From: Nonlabens ulvanivorans
Lineage (GTDB): Bacteria; Bacteroidota; Bacteroidia; Flavobacteriales; Flavobacteriaceae
Assembly: GCF_000755285.1 (NCBI RefSeq)
Contig: NZ_BBMK01000006.1
Location: 108,235 to 172,234 of the forward strand
Direction: 5' to 3'
Length of the DNA stretch: 64,000 bases
Shown here piece after piece: positions 9,721 to 18,492 of this stretch; position 1 is the first letter of the stretch; each line of letters starts with the position of its first letter. The notes beneath the pieces were generated by a model. That model saw only the letters and a program-made list of their open reading frames with translations. It did not search any database and was not told where the DNA came from. A program made the translations under genes and the position numbers.

Positions 9721-10636
9721 ATGAGAGCATTAGTCATATCTGGCGGTGGTAGTAAAGGTGCATTTGCCGGTGGCGTTGCTCAATACCTCATTGAAGAAAA
9801 AAAATTAGACTATGATATTTATATAGGAACATCAACAGGCAGTCTTCTTATCTCACATCTAGCGCTACACAAAATAGAAAAGATTAAAGAGGTCTATACC
9901 AATGTAAATCAAAAGTCTATTTTCAGTAATTGTCCATTTATAGTTAAAAGAAGTAAATATGGTGTTGAGGAAATAAAAATCAATCACTGGAATGTTCTAC
10001 GCAATTTTTTAAATGGTAATAAAACCTTTGGCGAAAGCAAAAACCTCAGAAAACTAATCAAAAAAGATTTTTACCATTGAAGAATTTAACGAATTAAAAG
10101 CTACTCAAAAAGAAGTCATCGTTACCGTATCTAATCTTTCACTTAATGAAACCGAATATAAATCGATTCAAGAAGTAAGCTATGAAGACTTTTGTGATTG
10201 GATATGGATCTCTTGCAACTATATTCCTTTTATGAGTATGGTTAAAAAGGACAACTGCGAGTATGCAGATGGTGGCTATGGTAGTATGGTACCTATTAAA
10301 GAGGCTATAGAACGTGGTGCTACAACAGTCGATGTTATTGTACTAGAAACAGAAGCTACTTACTATAATAGCTTACCATCTACCAATGTCTTTTCACTAC
10401 TTACCAGCCTTCATGGATTTATGATGGATCGTATTGAAAAACAGAATATAGCGATAGGAAAGTTTACAGCAAACCATCATGATACTATTCTTAATTTCTA
10501 TTACACACCTACGGTGTTAACGACTAATTCGCTCATTTTTAATAAATCAAAAATGACTAATTGGTGGAATAGCGGATTTAAATATGCCGCAAGCACTACA
10601 GAAAAAACGAGCGAAATCAAGCCTCAAGAAGAATAA
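9721..10636 (+). CDS. Patatin-like phospholipase (one frameshift)
   Basis: Patatins are serine lipases with a Ser-Asp dyad. The oxyanion motif GGGSKGAFAGG is at residues 8-18, the nucleophile elbow GTSTGS near residue 41, and the catalytic DGGYG appears in the second half (near 10271). The frame breaks at about 10070: a T5 run in GATTTTTACC should be T4, which gives DFTIEEFNELKA. The restored protein has about 305 residues. The context (after an MBL hydrolase and before a DUF4349 gene) does not fix a substrate. Confidence 0.85.
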
Positions 10637-10642
10637 AGTAAA

Positions 10643-11479
10643 TTACTTCCTTACTCTACTACTCCATCTTTTATAAAAGAAAAGTGCTGCAATGAAAAGT
10701 AATAGTAATGGCCAGATATTTACTAGAATTAAAAGTAAAGTTGTTACTATAGACCATCCATTTTTAAAACCGCTCAAAGCTTTGTCTTTAAAGGTAACCT
10801 CGTAAACTACAGGATCTTCTCTAAACTGTACAGTTTGATATAATTGTAATTCAATATTACTATAACCAACTTTATGATTTAGTAATTTTAATCTTCCTTC
10901 GGCGCTCTCTATTTCTTCTTGTAGAATCCTTAATTTCTCTTCAGTTTTAAGTACCTCTTCTACTGTTTTTGCTTTGCCTCTTAAGATTTCGTCATATCTT
11001 AATTTGACTTCTTTTTTAGTTTTAAGTCTAGTTTGTAAATCGAAATATTCATCACTCACGTCAGTAGTAGATATATTTTTGAAGTCGATAAAATCGGCTA
11101 GCGCAGTAAGTTGTGTCATCGTAGATTCAAAATGTGTAGCAGGAACTTTAAAGATGATTCGATTTTCTAATTTGTAATCATTTTGAGTGTATTTCATATC
11201 TGCTACATATCCTTTTTGAGCAGTAATTAAATTTTGTGCTGCGGTACTCGCACTGTCTAAATTAGTTACTTTAAAACGACAATTAGCATTTTTAATAATC
11301 TTGAGATTTTCTAAAGTTTGAGTATTTTTTTCTGTGGATTGGGATGGAGACTCGATAATTAATTCTGGAGAAGATACTATGATATCTTCCTTATAACTAG
11401 CTTGGTTTTCATAAGCCTCTGCACATGATGATAGGTTAAGAATTACCGCTATTGCAGTTACATAAATTACATTTTTCAT
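10643..11479 (-). CDS. DUF4349 lipoprotein
   Basis: A lipoprotein-type signal (MKNVIYVTAIAVILNLSSCAEA) is followed by the DUF4349 pattern: a strand-rich segment with NRIIFKVPATHFESTMTQL near residue 105, DVSDEYFDLQTRLKTKK, and a coiled coil of about 45 residues (EILRGKAKTVEEVLKTEEKL). A C-terminal membrane segment near residues 245-268 and a basic tail follow. DUF4349 proteins are envelope proteins of unknown function. The gene converges on the patatin gene with only 6 bases between the stops. Confidence 0.8.
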   Translation of the reverse strand: MKNVIYVTAIAVILNLSSCAEAYENQASYKEDIIVSSPELIIESPSQSTEKNTQTLENLKIIKNANCRFKVTNLDSASTAAQNLITAQKGYVADMKYTQNDYKLENRIIFKVPATHFESTMTQLTALADFIDFKNISTTDVSDEYFDLQTRLKTKKEVKLRYDEILRGKAKTVEEVLKTEEKLRILQEEIESAEGRLKLLNHKVGYSNIELQLYQTVQFREDPVVYEVTFKDKALSGFKNGWSIVTTLLLILVNIWPLLLLFIAALFFYKRWSSRVRK

Positions 11480-11595
11480 AAGTTGATTTTTAAATTCCTA
11501 ACAAACCTAATGCTCCATGTAAAAATCCATTTGTAATACTCTTGTAAAACCTTTGTAAACTATATTACAAGAGCTATTTTAGTGCTGTATAACCT

Positions 11596-12474
11596 ATGAA
11601 TAGTATAACAGACCTCTTATTATTTAATCTGCTCTTAGAACAGGTTTCTCTTAAATTTAGAGAGACTTATTCACCTCAACAGTCTATTATGAAAGATTGG
11701 AAAGGTCAAGACATCATCAATTTTCAAGATGATTTGAGGTCTAAAACAGGAAGCAGCGTCAGCGAAAAATGGTTCTACACGTATATAAAAAACGAGCCAG
11801 AAAAGTTACCTAGAATTGATATTCTCAATATGCTATCTGTATATATAGGATGTGATCATTGGTCCGCTTTCGCGAAAGCGAATGAAGACTACCTCATGCC
11901 CGATTATAGTACAGCTTTAAAGAAAGACACAAGTAGCTCCATTGAAAATGTTTTAAAGATTCTATTGAGGGTAATAATCACAATCGCAGGAATGGCTATC
12001 ACTTATATAGTCCTGAGTAATAAAGAATATGATTACAACTTTTGCCTAAAGGATTTTTATAGAAAAGAGGCTATAAAAAATGTCCCATTTACGATTTACA
12101 GAATTAATACGAATCAAAAAGAACGAATTGAGGTTAACGAGGATGGTTGTTTTTCTGGGAAAAGTGATTCTAAAAGCAATACATTCATCATTGAATCTCC
12201 ATACTATAAAAATGATACATTAAGTCTTAATCTAGAACGTCTAGTAAGTAGAGATATTTATTTAAAACCTGATGATTATGCTTTAATGCTCGATTACTAT
12301 TCTAATGGCGATATCAAAAGTTTAAAAAACCGTAGAAGACAACTGGACCAACTATTACATAAGGATGTTATTATTATGGAACTATTACCTTATGAAATAG
12401 GTGTAACCATATACGACAAACAACAATTTATTGATAAACTCACCACTCCTACCCAAAGCTTGAAAAACTATTAA
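11596..12474 (+). CDS. Membrane protein with N-terminal DNA-binding-like domain, unknown function
   Basis: I do not recognise a named family. The first ~100 residues (IINFQDDLRSK, SEKWFYTYIKN, EKLPRIDILNMLSVYIGCDHW) are helical and resemble an HTH-like module seen before membrane segments in flavobacterial proteins of unknown role. One membrane helix follows at about residues 124-143. The 140-residue C-terminal part would face the periplasm and looks strand-rich. The layout resembles a one-component membrane sensor. The iterated palindrome is in the cytoplasmic part, read as SAFAKAN. Confidence 0.6.
   Translation: MNSITDLLLFNLLLEQVSLKFRETYSPQQSIMKDWKGQDIINFQDDLRSKTGSSVSEKWFYTYIKNEPEKLPRIDILNMLSVYIGCDHWSAFAKANEDYLMPDYSTALKKDTSSSIENVLKILLRVIITIAGMAITYIVLSNKEYDYNFCLKDFYRKEAIKNVPFTIYRINTNQKERIEVNEDGCFSGKSDSKSNTFIIESPYYKNDTLSLNLERLVSRDIYLKPDDYALMLDYYSNGDIKSLKNRRRQLDQLLHKDVIIMELLPYEIGVTIYDKQQFIDKLTTPTQSLKNY
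11865..11880. repeat. Iterated palindrome
   Basis: Perfect 16-mer CGCTTTCGCGAAAGCG inside a gene, read AFAKA. Confidence 0.9.
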
Positions 12475-12532
12475 TAGTTGATACTGAATATGCTGGTGAA
12501 CAAATCAAGAAAATAAAATACCGCATTAAGTC

Positions 12533-13030
12533 ATGAGAAATTGGACCTTAATTTTTGTTTTAATATTATTTTCTTCTTGTAAGAACAACAACATTGCATT
12601 TGAAAGTGAAATTGATGATCCCAATTCTATTAATGACGCAAAAGCAAACGCTCCTAGCACCGAAGCAGTTTTAACAATGCGTAAAGTATTATTTTATGAT
12701 GAAATGATACGGACCGAATTTAATGATATGATTGAGGCTCATAAAATCAGGTCTAAAGCCGATAGCATTAATATGATTTTCAAAGAAGATGCTTCTTTTA
12801 AAACCCCTCATAGTTCAGTGTTCAAATACTTAGATCTACACTCCATTGAAAAACCTGATCAAGATTACCCAGCAGATCAAATGGATTATGAGTTTTATTA
12901 CCGTTATACTAAAGTTTTTTGGGATACTATAAATCAAAGAGAAATTAAAACTACTGGATTTATCGCCATAGATGAACAGCCACAAGTTATTGATAATGAC
13001 ACCATCAACTCTGTGAAAATTATTTGGTAA
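12533..13030 (+). CDS. Putative lipoprotein, unknown function
   Basis: The N-terminus (MRNWTLIFVLILFSSCKNNN) is a lipoprotein signal with Cys at residue 16. The remaining ~150 residues are charged, with no family I know. The gene lies 58 bases after the membrane-sensor-like gene on the same strand and could share its transcript. Confidence 0.6.
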   Translation: MRNWTLIFVLILFSSCKNNNIAFESEIDDPNSINDAKANAPSTEAVLTMRKVLFYDEMIRTEFNDMIEAHKIRSKADSINMIFKEDASFKTPHSSVFKYLDLHSIEKPDQDYPADQMDYEFYYRYTKVFWDTINQREIKTTGFIAIDEQPQVIDNDTINSVKIIW

Positions 13031-13176
13031 TATAACCTTAGACTATTACAAGTTTTACACACTATAATCATAACCTATAACGCTATTGTGTTATAAGATT
13101 GTAAAACGCATTAAAAAACCGTCGCTCTGAACTACTTTTGCAGCCTGAAAAACAATACAATTTAAAACTAACAACA

Positions 13177-13811
13177 ATGGCAATAGTAGGAAGACAGTTT
13201 CCAAGTATCGATGTAGATGCAATGAACGAAATGGGAGATACGTTTAAATTAAACGTTCTTGAAGAAGCAAAAAATAAGAACAAAAAAGTTCTACTTTTTT
13301 GGTATCCTAAAGATTTCACTTTTGTATGCCCTACTGAATTACATGCTTTTCAAACTGCTTTAGGTGAATTTGAAAAAAGAAATACCATAGTAATTGGTGC
13401 ATCATGTGATACTCCAGAAGTACACTTTGCATGGTTAAATACTGCAAAAGATGATGGAGGAATTGAAGGTATTACTTATCCAATTCTTGCAGATACTAAT
13501 CGTAATCTTGCAAACATGCTGGACATTCTAGATGTGGAAGAAGAATACAATGATGATCTTGAAGGTTATGTCCTTAAAGGTGATAATGTGACTTTCCGTG
13601 CTACATACCTTATTGATGAAGAAGGTACTGTATTTCATGAAGGTGTGAACCACATGCCAGTAGGTCGTAACGTAAATGAATTCTTAAGAATGATTGACGC
13701 TTACACTCACGTTCAAAAGAATGGTGAAGTATGTCCTGCAAACTGGAAGAAGGAAAAGATGCAATGAGTGCAGATCGCAAAGGAACTGCCGCTTACCTTT
13801 CTCAAAACTAA
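13177..13811 (+). CDS. 2-Cys peroxiredoxin, AhpC/TSA family (one frameshift)
   Basis: Peroxiredoxins reduce H2O2 and organic peroxides using thioredoxin. The peroxidatic Cys is in DFTFVCPTELHAFQ (about residue 50) and the resolving Cys is in VCPANW near residue 185. I start at MAIVGRQFPS, which matches family N-termini; an upstream TTG is less likely. After NW one G is missing near 13744 (TGGAAG for TGGGAAG), which replaces the expected C-terminus EEGKDAMSADRKGTAAYLSQN and gives an early stop. The corrected gene ends at 13811. The thioredoxin gene follows 76 bases after it. Confidence 0.9.
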
Positions 13812-13828
13812 TTATTAAATTAATTAAG

Positions 13829-13874
13829 AAACACAACAGGTCGTTTCTTTAAAACAGGTCTGTTGTGTTTTTAT
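13829..13874 (+). terminator. Rho-independent terminator after peroxiredoxin
   Basis: The 11-bp perfect stem AAACACAACAG / CTGTTGTGTTT has a 20-base loop and is followed by T residues. Confidence 0.7.
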
Positions 13875-13887
13875 AATATAGTATCAT

Positions 13888-14199
13888 ATGCAAACTTTAG
13901 ATCAAGATAACCTACAGGAAATCGTTGCAAACAACGATACTGTAGTTGTACAATATATGGCTAGCTGGTGTGGTAACTGCCGCTTAATGAAGCCTAAATT
14001 TAAAAAACTAGCTGCCGAAAATGAGAATACTACATTCTTATTAGTGGATGCAGAAAAATTCCCAGAATCACGTAAAATGGCAACTGTAGATAACCTACCT
14101 ACGTTTGCAACTTTCAAAGGCGGTTCTTTTGTAAATCAAGTACAAACTAACAAATTTGAAAATCTTAAAGACTTAGTACATGAAGTTACCAATAATTAG
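13888..14199 (+). CDS. Thioredoxin family protein
   Basis: A 103-residue cytoplasmic thioredoxin fold with active site WCGNC (about residues 28-32), VVVQYMASWC strand, and the cis-Pro region NLPTFATF. The variant CGNC differs from the usual CGPC, which raises the redox potential in known relatives. Its 3' end overlaps the DUF6952 gene by 20 bases, so the two are co-translated. It probably recycles the peroxiredoxin directly upstream. Confidence 0.88.
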   Translation: MQTLDQDNLQEIVANNDTVVVQYMASWCGNCRLMKPKFKKLAAENENTTFLLVDAEKFPESRKMATVDNLPTFATFKGGSFVNQVQTNKFENLKDLVHEVTNN

Positions 14200-14428
14200 A
14201 CATATACAAAAAGGTACTACTCCAGAACAATTAGAAGCTACTCTAGAGGTTCTAGAACATTTTTCAGAACACAGATCTGTAACTGAAGAGGAAATGGATG
14301 TAGTAGGTGAATTAATCACCAATATATGTGGCGCTCTAGAAGTACACGCAAATGTTGCAAAAGGTATGAGCGGTATAGAAGCCGCAAACGCTTTTGCACA
14401 AAAAGTTATGGGATCTATAGACCAATAA
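14180..14428 (+). CDS. DUF6952 family protein
   Basis: An 82-residue acidic, helical protein (MKLPIIRHIQKGTTPEQLEA) that matches DUF6952, a family nearly always next to a thioredoxin and a peroxiredoxin in Flavobacteriia. The function is unknown. The start lies inside the thioredoxin gene, shown by the good family N-terminus. A partner role in peroxide defence is inferred from context only. Confidence 0.8.
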   Translation: MKLPIIRHIQKGTTPEQLEATLEVLEHFSEHRSVTEEEMDVVGELITNICGALEVHANVAKGMSGIEAANAFAQKVMGSIDQ

Positions 14429-14445
14429 CGTTTAACATTATTATT

Positions 14446-14482
14446 AAAAAACCTCAAAACCCTTAACGTTTTGAGGTTTTTT
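14446..14482. terminator. Rho-independent terminator
   Basis: Stem AACCTCAAAAC / GTTTTGAGGTT with A and T runs on both sides, after the DUF6952 gene. Confidence 0.85.
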
Positions 14483-14588
14483 GTTTGTAATATTATTAAT
14501 TAAGCAATAATTTGATAATAAAAATGAGTTTTTCGTTATTTCTAGTTGTTGTTTTAATATTTTTGATTTCAACATATCCCTATATTAT

Positions 14589-15476
14589 ATGAAAAATCAA
14601 TTACCTTTTCTTATCGCACTTTTAGGATTGAGTATGGCATCGGCTCAAAACTATTTAGACATTGCGCGACTTAATGTCTCTAATACAACGCTAGAAGATT
14701 TAGAACAAACCCATGAGACTAACATTACTAATGTCAATCTCGAGTTTCTTCTCCCTACTCCTATTAATGATAAAACAATATTGATTACAGGTCTTACAGC
14801 CGAGAATTCGAGCCTTGTTTTGAGCAATGGATTATCTAGAGAAAATTTGATAATGACTAGAATTAATTTAGGAGCAAAAATTTATCATTCCAAAAAATGG
14901 ACTGGAACCTATTTATTATTACCCAAAATAGCTTCTAACCTTAATGAAGTTGCCAGTCAAGATTTTCAAATAGGCGCCATAGCTTTATTAGAATACAGAC
15001 ATAAAAATAGATTCAGGACAAAGTACGGTTTGTATAGCTCTTCAGAAGAGTTTGGCACAATAATTACACCATTGCTTGGAGTTTACTATAGAACACCTAA
15101 TAACAAATTTTATATCGATGCTGCATTTCCTATACGTATGGAAGCAAACTATAACGTGACTAAGAAATTCAGTTTGGGAGCAGATTTACGAACCTCTGTT
15201 AAATCATACAATCTAGGATTAACTGATCGTTATGTACAAGAAGAGTCCATACGAGGTGGCTTATATGCTTCTTACTCTTTAATGGATGATAAACTTATAT
15301 TAAGAGCTAAAGCAGGTCTAGACACCACAGACTATGGTCTTTATAATTCTGGCGACAGGATAGGTGCACAAATTTTAACGATCCAAGTAAATGGTGATGA
15401 TCGAGCTCGATTAAATAATGAATTTGACAGCAGTGTATATTTTGGCTTTGATGCGATATATAGACTAAATTTATAA
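14589..15476 (+). CDS. Outer-membrane beta-barrel protein, DUF6268-like
   Basis: A signal peptide ending at MASAQ is followed by alternating aromatic and polar strands (GAKIYHSKKWTGTYLLLPK, YYRTPNNKFYIDAAFPIRMEA), with a final aromatic-rich strand ending in NL. This is the pattern of DUF6268 outer-membrane barrels of Bacteroidota. The cargo is unknown. It stands alone with its own terminator. Confidence 0.65.
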   Translation: MKNQLPFLIALLGLSMASAQNYLDIARLNVSNTTLEDLEQTHETNITNVNLEFLLPTPINDKTILITGLTAENSSLVLSNGLSRENLIMTRINLGAKIYHSKKWTGTYLLLPKIASNLNEVASQDFQIGAIALLEYRHKNRFRTKYGLYSSSEEFGTIITPLLGVYYRTPNNKFYIDAAFPIRMEANYNVTKKFSLGADLRTSVKSYNLGLTDRYVQEESIRGGLYASYSLMDDKLILRAKAGLDTTDYGLYNSGDRIGAQILTIQVNGDDRARLNNEFDSSVYFGFDAIYRLNL

Positions 15477-15503
15477 ATTGACATATACCATACCATATGA
15501 TTT

Positions 15504-15538
15504 AAACACCTTAAACTTAAAAATTTAAGGTGTTTTTA
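15504..15538. terminator. Bidirectional terminator
   Basis: Stem AAACACCTTAAA / TTTAAGGTGTTT followed by T residues, between convergent genes. Confidence 0.8.
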
Positions 15539-16093
15539 TTTTAATACCTTTCTATCAGGTCTTTGATCACTTCTTCTCAAGTAAACTGCTGTGACAATCT
15601 CTGCGTCATCTACGGCTTCATCTTCCATCAACATGGTTTTGTGTGAATGACCTTGCGCTACTAATAAATCTGCATTTGCATCATTGCCTAAAATTGTCTT
15701 TTTACTTTGAATCGAAGTCAGAAAAATTAAAGTAAAGAAGTGGCTTCCTTTTCTTATCGTAAAATATTTATCCTTCGGCTTACCAGGAAGCGTCATCTTA
15801 TCTATTAAAAAATCACCTTGATAAAGTTCTGCCGTTATTTCATTTCCTTTAGTATAGGATAAAAAGACTTGATTTCCTTCAGCGATATTTTGCTTTTTAT
15901 CTTTGTTATGAAGACATAAGTCGTTCCATAGACTATTTTGATCATCTCCTTCTATTCTATTTTCATAAAGTCCAGTTAATGCGCTAGGTGTCAAAACCAT
16001 TGGGTTTTCTTGAATTCTGTTTGCTAGGCTTGTTGAGGTATAGCAGCTACTTAACAAAATAGTCATCATTAAAATTGTAAAATATTGTCTCAT
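15536..16093 (-). CDS. Putative lipoprotein, unknown function
   Basis: The start MRQYFTILMMTILLSSC (16093) gives a lipoprotein signal; the 11 residues upstream are polar and are left out. The mature part of about 170 residues is mixed alpha/beta (FLSYTKGNEITAELYQGDFL, KYFTIRKGSHFFTLIFL) with no family I recognise. The downstream terminator overlaps its 3' end. Confidence 0.55.
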   Translation of the reverse strand: MRQYFTILMMTILLSSCYTSTSLANRIQENPMVLTPSALTGLYENRIEGDDQNSLWNDLCLHNKDKKQNIAEGNQVFLSYTKGNEITAELYQGDFLIDKMTLPGKPKDKYFTIRKGSHFFTLIFLTSIQSKKTILGNDANADLLVAQGHSHKTMLMEDEAVDDAEIVTAVYLRRSDQRPDRKVLK

Positions 16094-16202
16094 AACATTA
16101 ATTTTTGGTTGTTCATCTGTTATCAAAAAGCATGCTAAACTAATAGCGATTAAAAAAACACGTTACTGAACATATATTTTATCTTTGTAAAAAATATTAT
16201 AA

Positions 16203-16911
16203 ATGAAAAAGATCATAATCCTTTTAACCATAGCTATTAGTTTTAACAGTTGCGGTAGTCTCAATGAAATTGTTAATAGTATACCATCAGGCAGTGGTGG
16301 CGTTTTATCTCAAGCAGACATAGGCAATGGACTTAGACAAGCTCTTGATCAAGGAATTGACAAGGAAGTTTCTAAGCTTATGGCCACAGATGGTTTCTAT
16401 AGAAATGAACTGGTTAAAATATTATTGCCAGAAGAATTACAAAAAGTAGACGATGGTTTACGTAAAATAGGTTTATCAAGTGTCGCAGATGAAGGACTTA
16501 AACTTCTTAATCGCGCTGCCGAGGATGCTACAAAAGAAGCACTTCCTATCTTTGTAGATGCTGTTAAAGGAATATCTTTTAATGATGCAAAACAAATTTT
16601 ATTAGGTGATCAACGTGCAGCAACTTCTTACCTAGAAACGGCAACACAACAAGCCTTGTACGCAAAATTCAGCTATTATTAATAATAAACTGGGTGAAGT
16701 AGGTGCGACAGAACTATGGTCTGGTGCTATTAATAAATACAACTCTTTGCCATTAACTAGTGATGTAAATCCAGACTTAACTGATTATGTTACTCAAAAG
16801 GCACTTGAAGGTGTTTATAAAATGATTGCTCAAGAAGAAATTCAAATACGTAGTCAAGTATCATCTAGAGGTACAGATTTATTACAACGTGTATTTGCAT
16901 TGCAAGACTAA
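16203..16911 (+). CDS. DUF4197 lipoprotein (one frameshift)
   Basis: A signal (MKKIIILLTIAISFNSCGSL) with lipobox Cys precedes a helical domain of DUF4197: LSQADIGNGLRQALDQGIDK, LPEELQKVDDGLRKIG, then a frame break at about 16672 and IINNKLGEVGATELWSGAIN, VTQKALEGVYKMIAQEE, ending LLQRVFALQD. One base is missing in AAATTCAGCTATT. The family is periplasmic with unknown function. The unbroken length is about 235 residues, normal for the family. A TATCTTTG box at 16180-16187 is a likely promoter element. Confidence 0.85.
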
Positions 16912-17273
16912 ATGTAACAGCCTTTTTACAATCAATTAACCTGTGTGAAAGAATATTATAGAATTTTGCCCTGCTGTTGAATCGTTATAATGGGTTAGTT
17001 AATAAAGGAAACCGTTTATATTAATGTTTTCCTTTTTTATTTAAAATCTCACGCAACCTTTTAAGGTTATCGACGTCTAGTAAGTGTATGTTTCGACATC
17101 ATTAAGGGGGGGATTTTAAGAAGGCTGTTTCAATTGAAGCAGCCTTTTTTTTATGTAAAATGAATTGTGAACAAACTCACAATTGGTATTTTGTTAACCG
17201 TTATTAACTTTAAATGGGGGGGAAAATAATAGACAGCCTAGAATTAATTTTGTTGTCTAAATGATAAGATAAA
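16912..17273. other. Gene-free stretch with terminator and two G7 runs
   Basis: No reading frame of credible length exists here. It holds a hairpin terminator at 17119-17152 and G7 runs at 17106-17112 and 17216-17222, the only two of the fifteen seven-base G/C runs outside genes. Confidence 0.6.
17119..17152. terminator. Rho-independent terminator
   Basis: Stem AAGGCTGTTTC / GAAGCAGCCTT (one G-T pair) with a T8 tail. Confidence 0.75.
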
Positions 17274-17444
17274 ATGAGTGACCGCACTTTAGATTTATAT
17301 AAGAAAGAGCGTCTATACTGTTCTATGATTAGAAAGTCTTTTGACGTTGCATTAAAAGATAGAAATCGCAGTAAAGCTATTCTCAAAAAAGCAGAACAGC
17401 TTAAAGCAGAAATTATACAGCTCAAACAATCACTGTTTAATTAG
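17274..17444 (+). CDS. Small coiled-coil protein, unknown function
   Basis: A 56-residue frame from ATG 17274 reads MSDRTLDLYKKERLYC, then a charged helix (AILKKAEQLKAEIIQLKQSL) with heptad spacing. It is too short for family recognition. Support is the clean start, helical composition and codon use like its neighbours. Its stop overlaps the 3' end of the receptor gene on the other strand by 8 bases. Confidence 0.5.
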   Translation: MSDRTLDLYKKERLYCSMIRKSFDVALKDRNRSKAILKKAEQLKAEIIQLKQSLFN

Positions 17445-18236
17445 ACCTTAACTTTTTAAAATAGTTAGGTGCATCTATTAAACGGCTTCCGTACCATGAA
17501 AAATACGTCCCATCAACTGTTAGTAACATGGGACTTTTTAATTCCGCTTTCGCGAAAGCGTCTTCAATATCCTTCTTATCTGACTCACTGAAGGAATAAG
17601 GTTCTGATGAAAACAGAATAACTTCAGGATTTAAATTAACAATGTTTTGTAGTGTCAATTCTGGATAGCGACTTGCACCATCCATGATGTTTTTATAACC
17701 ACCGCGCTCCATGATATCGTGAATAAAGGTATCGCTACCGACCGTCATATATGGATCTTTCCATATTAAATAGAGTGCGTTTAAAGAATTAAGGGATTCT
17801 TTATCAAAATGATTGAAGTTAATTTTAATCGCATTTACTAATGATTTTGCCTTATAACTGGTCCCAGTCATTTTCCCTATATCTGCAATCATTTCCATAG
17901 CGTCCTCTAAATTAGCAATGTCTGATACATAGGTAGGTGCAATTTCTTGACAAGCTAGAACAATCTCTTGTGTATTCTCTTCTTTATTGCAAATGATGAG
18001 ATCAGGTTTCACTTCCCAGATACGTGAAGCGACTACCTTTTTAGTGCCACCTACTACTTTAATTTTATCAATTAACCCAGCTGGTATTCACAAAATCTAG
18101 TGATTCCTACTAGGTGTTCTTCAAGTCCTAATTCTACAAGAAGCTCTGTTTGTGAAGGTACTAATGATACAATGCGTAAAGGGCGCTGCGGCAAATCAAC
18201 AGTGCGATAACATTGGTCAGTGATTGATATAAACAT
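17437..18236 (-). CDS. ABC-type metal/cobalamin binding receptor (BtuF-like, one frameshift)
   Basis: The protein has the helical-backbone receptor fold: RIVSLVPSQTELLVELGLEEHLVGITRFCEYPAG at the N-terminus, KVVGGTKKV, KPDLIICNKEEN, then the long spanning helix and VILFSSEPYSFSESDK, ending in IDAPNYFKKL. It has no signal peptide, as for some flavobacterial homologues. One C is missing near 18088 (TACCAG for TACCCAG), splitting the gene. The ATG at 18236 overlaps the stop of the upstream small gene by one base. The ligand may be cobalamin, haem or a siderophore; no permease genes are adjacent. Confidence 0.7.
17545..17560. repeat. Iterated palindrome
   Basis: Perfect 16-mer inside the receptor gene, read AFAKA. 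Confidence 0.9.
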
Positions 18237-18388
18237 TAGTCAAGTGCGTTTTTAGTTACCCATAATTTATAACCGAAGATCATCATTTGCCATTTACTGG
18301 CCTTGCTTAAATCTAGTCGACGTTTTGTAAAGCTGGGTAAAACGGCTTTATTAACTCGGGCTAATATTTTAAAGAGCTTTTTTCTCAT
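18236..18388 (-). CDS. Small basic conserved protein
   Basis: The likely start is MRKKLFKILARVNKAVLPSF (18388), giving 50 residues; a start at 18421 would add an N-terminal leader. It is strongly basic and shows the pattern RRLDLSKASKWQMMIFGYKLWV, which I recall as a conserved short flavobacterial protein sometimes named SsrA-binding in automatic annotation without good reason. It is coupled to the receptor gene by a TAATG overlap. Function unknown. Confidence 0.6.
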   Translation of the reverse strand: MRKKLFKILARVNKAVLPSFTKRRLDLSKASKWQMMIFGYKLWVTKNALD

Positions 18389-18433
18389 GATGCAAAGGTA
18401 TCTTATTATCGATAGGTTCAATTCTCTAAATAT

Positions 18434-18467
18434 AAAAAAGCCTGTCTTTAATTTAGACAGGCTTTTT
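18434..18467. terminator. Rho-independent terminator
   Basis: Stem AAAAAGCCTGTCT / AGACAGGCTTTTT ends the minus-strand BlaR1 gene. Confidence 0.85.
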
Positions 18468-18492
18468 AGGACTAATTAATTTTTGAATCTAG

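Noticed and set aside
16912..17273. Small RNA or mobile-element remnant
   Set aside because: Only a terminator hairpin and two G7 runs are visible; there are no inverted ends, target duplications or conserved RNA structure.
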